Positions 20,651 to 31,800 of a stretch of 64,000 nt of DNA are shown one piece after another. The notes under the pieces were generated by a model. That model saw nothing but the letters and a program-made list of their open reading frames with translations, had not been told where the DNA came from and made no database searches. Each line of letters begins with the position of its first letter. Position 1 is the stretch's first letter. Made by a program: the position numbers and the translations under genes. This stretch comes from Diatrype stigma (lineage: Eukaryota > Ascomycota > Sordariomycetes > Xylariales > Diatrypaceae): assembly GCA_022225965.2 (NCBI GenBank), contig JAKJXP020000055.1, positions 1 to 64,000 on the forward strand. The letters run 5' to 3'.

Positions 20651-23600
20651 GCAAATATAACAAGTAGCCCTATGCAAAATAAAAAAAATAAATACGAATA
20701 TCGTATTTTTAATAATTAAAAAAAACGAAAAAGAATTCCTAAATGGATTAATCGAAAATCGAAATCCTAAATTTAAAGCAAGGCGCCTTAATAACCTAAA
20801 AAAAACGGAAACGTTTAAAGAAATACATATTTATATTAAGAATGAAACATTTTTAATTTGCATTTAAAACTTATTATTACGACATACGGAAATATAAAAA
20901 AATAAGGATATTATCGATTTTTTAAAAGAAAAGCAAATAATTATCGAATTAATACTTAAATAATATAAATATAAAATCGCAACTAGGCTTTATTTATAAG
21001 GCGTTATTAAGTAAAAAATATTAATAAAACCTTTTAGTTATTATATAATACGAACCGCATAAATTATTAATTATAAATTACTTTTTTTGCGGCAGCCTGC
21101 TTTATAACTTGGATTATTAAAAATGGCATATATAAAAAACGAATAATTATAAACTTACGATTACAAAATAAAGTAATATTAAAAAACGTATATTTATTAC
21201 TTAAATAATACGAAATAACGGCAAAATTACGCGAAAAAAAGTTTATTATTATAATAAATGCTAAAAAATTCTTTTATTAATTCTTAATATAAAAGGGATT
21301 CCGAAACATTTTTATCATTATTAACCATAAAGAATTAAAACGTTTAAATGTATTACCTATGGGCTTTAAAAATTTACCTTCGTTTGTATAACGACAAATT
21401 AACCGAATCCTAAAGCTTTATAAATATTGCTTAATAGTTTATATTAACGACATTATAATATTTTTTAATAATTAAAAAAAGCATTTGGAACATTTAAATT
21501 AAATATTTATAGCATTCGAAAATATTAAATTATTACTTTCTTTTAAAAAGTTCTTTATAAAATATCCGTCGATATAATTGTTAAGCTTTCGAATAAACGG
21601 CTTTGGATTATAAATAACAAAAGAAAAATTAAAGGCTATTCGCCGTATTAAGCCCCTTACGAATCTTAATAATTTAAAGCACTGGATTGGATTTATAAAT
21701 TAATTAAGGCATTTAATAAAAAACTATGCCCATTATAATAAGCCCTTTAAATAACTTAAAATTTAATTATTAAAATAAAGCCGGAATTAAGGCAAAATCT
21801 TTAATAAACAGCAGCATAAAGCTTATATTTGCAATATTAATTTTTAATTAAAAAGCAAGAAATTGAAATCTTTTTAACGCATTAAAGATGCATTATTTAA
21901 GGAAATTATCCTAATTCATTTCGACCCGATTATATAGGCGTTTATTTAATTGGATGCGTCCAAAAATAACTTCGGGGTAATGCTATTTTATATAATTCCG
22001 GAATATTCCTAAAACGGAAAAAACTAGATATCCAAAATAATTATGTGCTTTATATTATACCTAAATAAATGCATTAACTAAGCGGAAAAAGCATATTAAC
22101 CTATAAAGCTAAAGATAACATATTTAATATAGGCAATTAAAAAATTACGAATATATATCAGGTTTACGGAAAAGCTTTCGGTAATAATATTTATTAATTA
22201 TAATGCTATTAAAGGCATTATCAAAAAAAATTTAAAAACCCAAAATGCTATAAAAATTAATTACCGGCTATAAGCGGCCTTAATATTTTTAGGAAAATAT
22301 TCGTTATCGGTAATATATATATTTAGGAATTCCAATATAATGCTAAATGCGTTATTACGATTACCGGTTTACGGTAATAATACCCTTTTAAGGGAAAATA
22401 CCTTAGATACGATATTTTTAATTAAGGACTTGCCAATAAAAAAGGCCCTTAAAAGTAAAAGCCAAATAAAAACGATAGGCCTTATTAAGGATTTTAAAAG
22501 AAAAATACGCAAAGGATATAAAATCGATAATCGAAAGCAATAACGCAAAGTTATGGAAAATTTAAAAAAGCTACGTAATAACAATTAGCCAATAAAAAAC
22601 GCGACGTTCCGTTTTAGCGAAAATGGGCTGCTATATTCCAAAAGTTCGCTATTAAATAAGCGCCTATATATATTTCATATATATAAGCAGGAAATATTAA
22701 AAAAATGCTACGATAAACGTTTTTATTAAGGCATTACAGTAACGTAAAAAAATTTATATTATCGTATTATATTTTATAAGCGTAAAAAAATATGAAAAAA
22801 TATATAAAATACTGCTTAGCATGTAATAATATTCGAATATCGCGTTATTAGCTACATAAAAAATTATAACCAATTTAGGCATTTTTAATTCCGTTTTATA
22901 CGGTTATATTAAATATCGTTACGGCTATGCCATTAATAAAATTTGCCCATATAAAATAGTCGATTTCCGGATTCGATTTATTCGATACATTTATAATAAT
23001 TACGAATAAGGCATTTAAAGCAATCCTAATCGTTTTAAGGTATTCATAATATTCTAATAAGAATTAAGGACTTATGGTTAATCGGTAATTATTAATAAGC
23101 AACTAAGGAATTCCAAAAGTAATTATTACGAATAGAAATACGAAATTCGTATAAGAAATATGGCATAAAATATAATTAATAATGGAAATATATTAACGAT
23201 ATATAATAATTTATTATTTATAAGCAAATAATTTATTTAAACGCAAGAACCAAACGGTAAAAACGGCATTTCGATATTAAAATTAGGTATATCCTAAGAA
23301 ATTATAAGCAAAAGCCATACCATGGCTTATAACGGTATTTAATAATAAGAAGTTAATAAGAATTAGATATTTATTTAACGAATATTTTATAGGTATCCGA
23401 ATATATTTAAAAGAATTACCATTATAACGACCCATTAATTAATTAATAACTATAATATTCCGAAAAGCGATATAAATTACGAAATCGCTAATAATTCATG
23501 CCATAACCCAAAAATATAACGCCAGGCATAAGCCGGTAATATTCGAAAAGGGATTATGAATTAAAATGCGCCTATATAAAGGGTACTTACTGCTATATAT

Positions 23601-23760
23601 TTTTAATAAAAAAATAGCCCTTCGGTTTATAGGCCCTTTTAAGGTAATGCGTAAAATAAATAATTTAACTTACGAATTGGATTTTAATAAAGCCTAAAAT
23701 ATATATCCGATAATATTAATAACTTACTTAAAACCGGCAATTACGCCGGGAAATAATCCG
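20650..23760 (+). pseudogene. Decayed Ty3/gypsy pol (RT, RNase H, integrase)
   Basis: The polyprotein relic reads on the plus strand with frequent TAA/TAG stops. The RT active-site box is YINDIIIF in place of the usual Y-I/V-D-D, i.e. one Asp has become Asn, as G-to-A RIP would give. Downstream are HLN.IFIAFEN (RT thumb/connection), LDASKNNFG (RNase H), the integrase GIPKVIIT box, and a C-terminal GPFKVMRKINNLTYELDF block. Boundaries are approximate. Confidence 0.85.
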
Positions 23761-23899
23761 TATTAACGAATTTCGATATTATTACGCAAATAATTGGCTA
23801 TAAAAATTAAAGAAAATAAGGAAATCTTTAAGGAACCCTATAAACATTTCGAAATAAAAAGGCTGCTAAATAAACGAATAATTCGGAAAAAAATTAAGT

Positions 23900-26460
23900 A
23901 TTTAATACGATAAATAAGTTTTAACGCCGCATATAATAAATGGCATTTACGATAAAATTTAATCGATATAACTAAAGAAAAAATGCAAAAATGCAATAAA
24001 AAAATAAGATACATTTCAAAATTCGACGCATCCATAAATTAAGAACTTTACGAATTCCCGGTGCTAATACGAAAACCGTTATTTATTATTACCATACCAA
24101 AAGAAAAAAGGCGTAGCCAAAAGCGGCCAAGGCTTTTTGCTTAATCCTTTAGATTAATCGTAAGAAATTCGGATAAAGCCCAAAAAAAAGGTCCGAATAA
24201 ATAGGGACTTATAGCAAAACAAAAACGGTCGCCTCGATTAACGAATCGCTAATAATTAAGGCAAGCGAAAACTTTTATAGGCAAAAGCAAGCGGTAATAA
24301 TGCCGAAAAAACAATTATATCGTTTTTTCTTAATTATTTAAACTTTTAATTTATTATTTATATATTATTTATATTTATACGAATTAATTAATAAATTTAA
24401 TAATGCAAAGATTTCTTTTAAAGCAAATAATATAAATAATAAAAACGATTTCATTAATACAAAAAGGCGCATAAAAGAATTTCAATAATTTGCAATACAT
24501 TTTAATAATTCTTTCCTTTTTTGTAATACTAACCTAATAACTTAATTAATTATCTTCCACTTTATTTCGATTTTTTAGCATTTATTAATATTCTTTTTTA
24601 ATATAATATAACCTATTTATTATATAAAAATAACCAGTAATGTTAATAATTGCTATTAAAGAATTATTAATTTATTTATTAATTATTTAAAATAATGGGA
24701 ATTATTTATTTGCATATTTGCCTTAATATAGCACATAATATACTTAATATTTAATTTCCGGTAATACTTATTGGCCCTTTTATTATATAAAATTCTCCAA
24801 TTATCATTTATTAATTACGAGCATTTTAGGCAAGCATAATGGTATATATCCCGCCGCCGTTTAAAATGGCTAGCCGCTTTTTAACGGCTTTCCGAAATAC
24901 CGAAATTACGATAATAATGGAGATTTCCGAATATTTATAAAAAGAGCTATTTAAAGCATATTCCAAAAATATCTTAATAATCGGGGGTCGTATTTAGAAG
25001 CAGCTAATAAAATAGGTAAAAGCGGGTCCTGGCCGTAATAATATTCGGAATAATATCCGTCGTTATTTAAGCAGTTATTCGTATTATTTAAATAATAATT
25101 ACGAACAAAACCTATAGGCAATTCTTGGCCTTTAGGCGTTTTTTAATGCGTTTTCTTAACGAAATTAATAATAACGCCCGTTTTAATAAGCTTAATAATA
25201 AGTTCCGATTATTATTAAGGATAAAAATAATTTATAAATACCGCAATTATTAAGAATAAAAGTTTTTACGAATGCCTTATATAAAAAGCTATCCTTTAAT
25301 AGCTTATAAAGAAAAATGAATTAAAGTGGACTATTAAAAAGAATTCCTTCGAATGGCTTATAAAGAAAACTATTCCCGAACGGTTTATATGGCCAGCTGT
25401 TTTTTAACGGCTTTTACGGACGCCTATTACTTAATGGTTTAATAATATTACTGGATATATCCGTCGGCGATATTTAACGCCGATTAAATCTTAACTTTTC
25501 GTACGAACTTGATTTAATCGGTACCGTAATATCGTTTACCAATAATTTATTCCTATTAACCTATCGTTTAAAAATTTTTCCGGATATTATTTAAATGCCT
25601 TTAATAATCGTTATCGATATTTATTGGCTTAACGGCATTTAAATATAACAAATTATTATTATAAGAACTATTATTACTTAATGGCTAAATACCGCTTTGG
25701 CCATATTTACGGAAATAATATTTCGATTTATTAATAAAAAAATGCCGAATACGATTTTCGTTATGAATAAAAACGAAGCATTATAAATAATAACGCAAGG
25801 CAATATTAATTAACGGTAAATACGAATTATTAATTATATTATCAAATGCATACGAATTATACGTAAGGATAACGTAAAAATTATAGCCTTTAACGACGTT
25901 GTTCTTTATTAAACGCGTACCTTGCAGCTCCGAAAAAAGATATCCGAAAAGGCTATTTTTATAAACCGGCCCTCTTTTAATGCTTCGTTCGTAAGCCGGT
26001 TTTTATATATCTTTAATTTTAAAACCGAATTCCGCAATTCCGAATCAGATTTTAGCAATTACGACGAACGCATGCGAGCCATAAAATACCGAAACCCTCG
26101 TTAAATATTTTGCAAAAATTAACTTAAGTCATTAATATTACATATTACCGGGCAAGCCGGATAAATAAATAAACGGAATATAAAATATTCGGAATTATTA
26201 ATAACTTTTAAAATAAAAAATCGAATAAATAATACGATATGGATAATATTAAGGCTTTTATACGTAATAAGCAAAGCGAAATATTTTAATATAAGGATTA
26301 AGTTTATATGCAATTAAATTTTTAATTTTAGTTATGTAATTAAATTATTAAGCAATCGAATATTGCCTTTTAATTTATAAGAGCTAAAAATATTACGTAT
26401 CTTTTATATATATTAAATATTATCCATTACGAAAACGTAAATAGCATTTCGTAAAGGGGC
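23900..26460 (-). pseudogene. Apparent antisense coding relic in the 3' part of the gypsy element
   Basis: Between the integrase end and the 3' LTR, minus-strand frames are more protein-like than plus-strand frames. Examples: about 25905-25780 reads NNVVKGYNFYVILTYNSY on, and about 25210-24985 reads KLIKTGVIINFVKKTH, with GQDPLLPILLAASKYDPRLL further on. Stops in these runs are nearly all TAA/TAG, mainly where Gln could stand. No family recognised. It could be an accessory antisense ORF of the retroelement, a captured gene, or another nested insertion. Limits are rough. Confidence 0.4.
26453..26459 (+). other. Probable polypurine tract
   Basis: AAAGGGG lies four bases upstream of the 3' LTR, where plus-strand priming normally starts in LTR retroelements. 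It stands out as the only G-run in the AT-rich surroundings. Confidence 0.55.
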
Positions 26461-26463
26461 ATA

Positions 26464-26723
26464 TATTACGTAATATAATAGTTCCTAGGATTATTTAATA
26501 TTACGTATTCTTATTTAATATTGCTAAGGATTATATAAAAATCCTTAAAGTCCTTAGTATTTTATAGCAATTTATGCTTTTATTATTTTATAACTTTATT
26601 CTTATATTAGTAATAAATAATACTAAGCATTATATAACGGTATTATGCCCTTATATATAATCGACGTTATCGACGCCGCCGGCACTTCTAGCTAGAAGCA
26701 GGGAGTCCGGAACGTCCATAACA
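26464..26723 (+). repeat. 3' LTR (260 bp)
   Basis: Direct repeat partner of 16143-16402. This copy starts TATTACG (TG mutated to TA) and ends CGTCCATAACA, keeping more C and G at its right end than the 5' copy. Confidence 0.93.
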
Positions 26724-26728
26724 GGCAA
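26724..26728 (+). repeat. Target-site duplication GGCAA, right copy
   Basis: Identical to 16138-16142; the interrupted Fot1-like transposase frame resumes directly after it. Confidence 0.85.
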
Positions 26729-27479
26729 TCATATATTCGACGATTTTATATGGCTTTATTTGCTTTATAAAATTTAGGTTATATTTCTTTTTGTTTATTC
26801 GTTTTATGTATTCCAATTTTTAAATGTGGGTATATTTTCGGCCTTTAAGGGGTTTTTCTGGCGTAAGCTTCGGCTTTGGCTATTTAAACGCTTATCCGAA
26901 AATGCGAATAAGGTGGACTTTTTATACGCCCTTTTATAGGCCTAAAATCGAATTATGGTACCTCGGTATATTAAAACCGCATAAAAGGCAAATGAAATAT
27001 GGCCAATCGATAAAAACCAGCCCTTTTGGAATCCTTTTTTAATTTAAAATATTCTTTTAAATATGGTATTTATTATTCCGGCGCTTATCGTATTCTTTAG
27101 GCTTAATTTCGTTATTTTAATAATTAAAATAACCGTATTTATACTTAAGTCGTTTAAGGAAATATATAGGATCGAGTTTAATTTTTATTTCATCGACCTT
27201 ATTTTCGATAACGTTATATTACGGCTGTTATTTCGGAAATTCGGCAAGGCATTTAACGATAGGATTAGTTAATTTTTGGCGGCGGAATTTAAGGTATAAT
27301 AATTAACGGCAGTATTAAAAAAAGCGGCTCCGAAAAAGCGAAAACGAATTATGGCGGACCCGAACGAGGGCTTTGTACGTATAAAAAGAATTAAAGAGAT
27401 AAAGACGGAAATGGCAAGGGCAATACCGAAACTTTTAACGGTTACTTTTCGAAATCAAATAAAAGAAGTACCGGTATAA
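26729..27479 (+). pseudogene. Fot1/pogo-like transposase, 3' part
   Basis: The frame continues with IFDDFIWLYLLYKI, then FYVFQFLNVGIFSAFKG, matching the H-S-S-H-x-L-Q-P-L-D-V-x-x-F box of pogo/Fot1 DDE transposases after C-to-T decay. Nearer the end is a basic segment (AAPKKRKRIMADPNEGFVRI, about 27329-27388), also typical of the family's C-terminus. Stop at 27477-27479. Confidence 0.8.
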
Positions 27480-28833
27480 GCTAGTATAAGTAACGATAAG
27501 ACTTAGGAATGTATTGAGGTATTGGGTTTTGATTCGAAAGAAGAATCGTCGGAATCTAATGGAGAATGGGTGGGTTGAATGTAATAGGAGGGTTAGGGAT
27601 AATTTCAAATTCGAGTGGCTTTTTGGGGGGTCTGCCCGTAAAGGGGTAATTGATCTTATCCCTAGGCCAAGTGCGTTGCTTGCTTTGGTGAAAGATCGAG
27701 CCCTTATTATGGTTTATATCCCCTCTGGCCGGCTGGTGGGTTTAATTTCCCGAGTTCTGCCGGTCGGTAGGTGTTGGTTGGTTATTCAGGTTGAGGGGCG
27801 TTTATTCGGGTTGGTGTGTTTGTTTATTCGACCATGCCGTGGACCAATGCCCGCCTGCCCGCCTGCCCGCCTACCTGCCTACCTGCCTACCTGTCTGGGA
27901 TGCTGTGGCCAAGAGACGTAGCAAAGCATGATTCCTTGTTGATGCGCTAACTACCTATTGTACTCAATGCCAGCACTTACCGGAACCTCACGTGTTCACT
28001 CACGTCGGCGGCCCATACCATGAGGCCCTTTACTGGCAACATCGTAAAGAACACACGTACGCCGTTAATAACAAGCTTACATAGGTAAACAACCCAAACA
28101 TGCCACAACACAGCCAGATGTTAGGGCCTCGGAAAGTAGGCGGGCGGGTTTTACTTCCTCTTAGCCAACCTTATGAAGAGACACACGACGGGGGACTACA
28201 CATCTGGGTTCTTTTCTCTACCTAGTTAGCCTTGGACTGTAAAATGCAGCCATACATACACGCACATAGCAAGCCAAAGGGGGTATGAGCATCAGGTTGC
28301 GTGCGAAGGGAAAATGAATATTTGAGTATACGATCTGCAGCGATGGCGTGATACGGTGATACGATATTGAAGCTAATCTATGCCCTGCCATACCATACGA
28401 GAAAACTCCAGCTTCCCAAAGCTATCCCTATCCGCCCATACATAGTATGGCATTTTTCGAACGGATGACGATATAGCGAGCTCATTTCCTTTAGTAGAAT
28501 AAAAAATGCCGATGATGATGATGACAAACACCAACCCACCAACCCACCAACCACCAAGGGAGAAGGGATCCGGGATGGCATTATATACCAATAACACAAT
28601 ACAAGCATAATACACCCGTAGAAGAAAAGAACCAAATCGAAAATAAAACGCTTTGCTGACGCCTTTCCCCCCCTTCCAAGGGCCTTTCCTGTCCCTGTTT
28701 GTAATCCCCCTTACCCCCTACCCTAACCTGAACCCCGACGAGAATGTCCGATACTACACAAAACAATGGCATATAATCAATCTCCCCTCGCCCGCAACAC
28801 TCTCACCCTCTAGTAGCCTAGCCAGCCATCCAG
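27480..28833. other. Intergenic with minisatellite
   Basis: No supported gene. A 135-codon open stretch at 27514-27921 is not protein-like and ends in the tandem repeat. The 3' side of the AT-hook gene lies to the right. A CCAACCCA repeat sits at 28531-28557. Confidence 0.5.
27849..27896 (+). repeat. 8-bp tandem repeat, six units
   Basis: Three units GCCCGCCT are followed by two ACCTGCCT and one ACCTGTCT. It is a short minisatellite on the gene side of the AT-rich block. Confidence 0.9.
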
Positions 28834-31800
28834 CTAGCGCCCCAATCCAACCCCAGCACCAGCCCCAGCACCAGCTCTCCGTCTAGCAGCCCTCCTCTCG
28901 GCCCCCACCAGCAGCGCAAACAGCCTCTTGGCAATCACCACGTCATCCCAACCAGAGCCATCACCGCCTGCACCGATCTCGGCGCGGAACGCCTCGACGA
29001 CCTCGAGGTGCCAGGCTTCGAGCAGGATGGCGGCGCCCTGGGCCGCGACCTCCTTGCCGCGGAGCCGGTGGCGCTCAAACACCGCGTCTACGTCATTCGG
29101 GTCCGCGTCCGGGGTTTGGCTGCTACTATTGAGGAGGAATGCCGAGACGGCGGCGGGGTGGAAGTATAGGGCCTGGAACTTGACGGGGTCGCGGCGTCGC
29201 AGGGTCGCGAGCGCGTCGAGCCGTAGCCAGTGCTCGCGCGTCCAGGTCGTGGGGGAGAGCCGCTGCTCGGCGGCTGCTGCTGGGCGGAAGGAGGTCATTG
29301 CCGGGTCTCGGGTTAGGGGTGGTAATGGTTGTGGTTCTGGTTGTGGTGGTGCGGTGCTGGTTGTAGAGTTTGTTTTATTGGTAGTGGCGATGTTCTGGTT
29401 GCTGTTGCTGTCATTGTCGCGAGACGCTTTCTCGTCCCATCGCGACACTGGTAGAGTGGGGTACAACGAAGACGATGAAGCATCGTTGTTCTTGTTGTTG
29501 CTTGTCGTCGATTCCGAGGTACCGCTGTTCTCTTTCCCCGACCTTGCCGCCTTGTTCGGGGAAACGGTATTATGGTTACCGCCACTATTGCCGCCGCCAT
29601 TGCCAGTCCCGTTCCGAAGCAGCGACGAAAACGACGGCACACTTCCGCCATTGGTATTGTTATTGCCTATGCTTTTATTCGTATTCTCGTTCGAAAAAGC
29701 GACCACGCGCCCGGGCGTCGTCGGCTTGAGCGGCGACCGGAAGCACGACTTGGACGGGGACAGGGTGCGGTCCCACTGGGAGGGCTTGGCGCGGGGCGGG
29801 ACGCGCTCGTAGTCGGTGCCGTCCGTGAGGACCGAAGACTCCATCTCCATCTCGAGTTCATGATCTATGTCTTGGTCTCGCTGCATTTGGAGCTGCGGAA
29901 CCTCAAGGAAGTTGACGTTAGTGGTAGAAGTGGAGGTAGCACGATTGCTGTTGATGTCTAGGTTCGAGCTCGAGTTCGGCATTGTTTTTTCGCTAGCAAA
30001 CTGCGCGGTTGTGCTAGGAGCGAATAAGGAGGGAGGAGCAGGTGACTGGCGGTCTCTCGGCCGTGGCGTGAAGTTGCGCTTCTGCTCGATGGGCGAGTAT
30101 TTGGAGGAATGGTCTGGCTGCTCAGGAGTCGAGGGAGCTGCCGAAACCGAGCGATGATCGGCTGAGTTATCATGTTGAGGTTGGTGGTGGGTAGGCTGCT
30201 GAGACTGCGCAGGACGGGGACGGGAAGGAGATGTGGAAGGAGATCGCGAAGGGGTGGAGACAGAAGGCGATAGCTCTTCATTGTTGTAATAGCTATCATA
30301 ATCTTGATACTGGTCATCGCCATAGCCATCATGTTCACCATCATGCTCGCCAGCATGCTCATCATCGTACGCATCAGCATGAGCGTCGGCTGAACGCGGC
30401 TCGGAAGCAGGGCCAGGCGAGAACATGTCGACTTGGCGCTCGGGACTAGGTCTGATTTCCTTCCGAGGGATGGAGGGGAAGAGGCCGTTGGACCAGATGG
30501 TAGACATAGTATTAGTAGTAGTATTGGTGGCGCCGTTGTTCTCGAGTGCCCTGGCCGGGTTAGCAGTGGTGCCAGTATTTTCTCCCTGCTTCGGGGTCTC
30601 TCCAGCTCGAGTTTTCGGAAGCGCAGCGGGCGACGAGAAGAACGAGAGAATATCGAAGCCGCCGAAGAAACCGGACTTGCGCTTCCCCTTTTCTGGCTCC
30701 TGCTGCTCCTGGACTGCGGGTTTGTCGCCATTGTTGGAGGCGGCGTTTTTCCGGTTGCGCTGTTGCTGAGTGACTAGTGAATACTCTTCTATTTCCGTAT
30801 TTGTGTGTAGCAAGGCCTCTTGCGGAACCGCCTCTGCCTCTGCCTCTGCCTGGTCGGATGGGGCCATCAATGAGTATTCATCGTCGCGTGTAGAACGTGC
30901 TGGAGAGCGATTCTTCCTGTTCTCTGTCGGCTGTATCATAGAGTAGCCATCGGATTCGGGGGCCTGTGCCTCTCGATCCCCTTCTCCCCCAGCTATGGAA
31001 TCGCCATCGGACTGCTGACCCAGTATATCGTAATCATCACCTTCTTCCTCATCATACTCGTCTTCTTGCGCCTCGGCGTCCCTCTGCGCCTGCTCAGGCG
31101 GTCCCGCAATTTCCTCTCGCGCCTCAGATCGCTCTCGCTCTCCCTCTTGACCATCTTGGTCCTGACTCTGGCTCTGCCTCCGCTGAACAGAGGACATCCG
31201 CCGGGACGCGGGGGGGATCATTTCATACTCGTCGTCAACCTCGCTCACCGCACCTTCCTCAATCTCTATTTGGGAAGGGCTCAAGACCTCGTCTTTGTAA
31301 ATGAGCCGTCGACTGCTTCTCCTCCACGGGCTGGGGATCTTGCCTCTTCTTGGAGGCTCCGCCGTGTCTGCCTCCGGCTGCGCCTTCGGCTTAGGCACGA
31401 CGTGTGCTATGAAGCTAGATGGTTCATCCGGCGTCGGGCGGGAGGCCTCGATATCCCAGATGTCCATGTCATCGTCTCCCAGGCTACCGCTTTCGTTGTC
31501 GTCCTGTCCCTCGAATTGCTCGTCCATTCTACTAGCCTCAAGTCCTTCATCAGCCCCATCGAGTTGCTGCTGCCACTGGTCCTCGGGTTCAGTCTCATCG
31601 TCCGCGAAGTCCTCGGCCCGTTCCCGATCTGCACCATCGGCCCCTATCGCTAGTGCATCCATCGCTCGACTAGCACCAGTACTAGAGGCATGAGCCGCCA
31701 AGAAACTAGAACTTCGCATCCTCTGTTGCGGGGTAGGTTGATGATTGCGTCTCTGGAACTCAGGGCTGTTGTTCGCAGCCCAGCTCATCTGATCATCACT

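Larger units (their letters stand above)
16143..26723 (+). mobile_element. Full-length Ty3/gypsy LTR retrotransposon, heavily RIP-mutated
   Basis: 10,581 bp between two 260-bp LTRs that begin TG(TA)TTACGTAATA and end CATAACA or TATAACA, flanked by GGCAA. Plus-strand pol landmarks in order: LPMGFKNLPSF and YINDIIIF (reverse transcriptase, the latter at 21440-21463), LDASKNNFGVMLFY (RNase H, about 21950-21990), GIPKVIITN (integrase core, about 23107-23135), and a GPFKV...YELDF...IYPI chromointegrase-type tail ending about 23760. The RT-RNaseH-IN order is that of gypsy, not copia. Every frame is broken by stops, so it is not mobile on its own. About 2.7 kb between the integrase end and the 3' LTR is not explained by standard gag-pol. 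Confidence 0.93.
15295..27479 (+). mobile_element. Second Fot1/pogo-like DNA transposon, RIP-decayed and split by a Ty3/gypsy insertion
   Basis: The 5' transposase part runs from about 15295 to 16142 and the 3' part resumes at 26729 and ends at the TAA of 27477-27479. Bases 16138-16142 (GGCAA) are repeated at 26724-26728 as target duplication. Across the joint, the frame reads LFIFNGYGNHIFDDFIWLYL, the DDE segment around the second catalytic position of Fot1-type transposases (Asp now Asn by G-to-A). Limits cover the transposase only; terminal inverted repeats of this copy were not found, so true ends may lie near 15.1 and 27.5 kb. Confidence 0.82.

Noticed and set aside
25922..26313. 60- to 64-codon frames on both strands near the end of the gypsy element
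   Set aside because: Short hydrophobic or basic runs expected by chance in AT-rich sequence; the minus-strand signal further left is stronger.
27849..27896. CRISPR-like or telomere-like array
   Set aside because: Units are 8 bp with no spacers and do not match a telomere repeat; a simple minisatellite explains it.
27514..27921. 135-codon plus-strand frame
   Set aside because: Ends inside an 8-bp tandem repeat, no domain, no introns with support.
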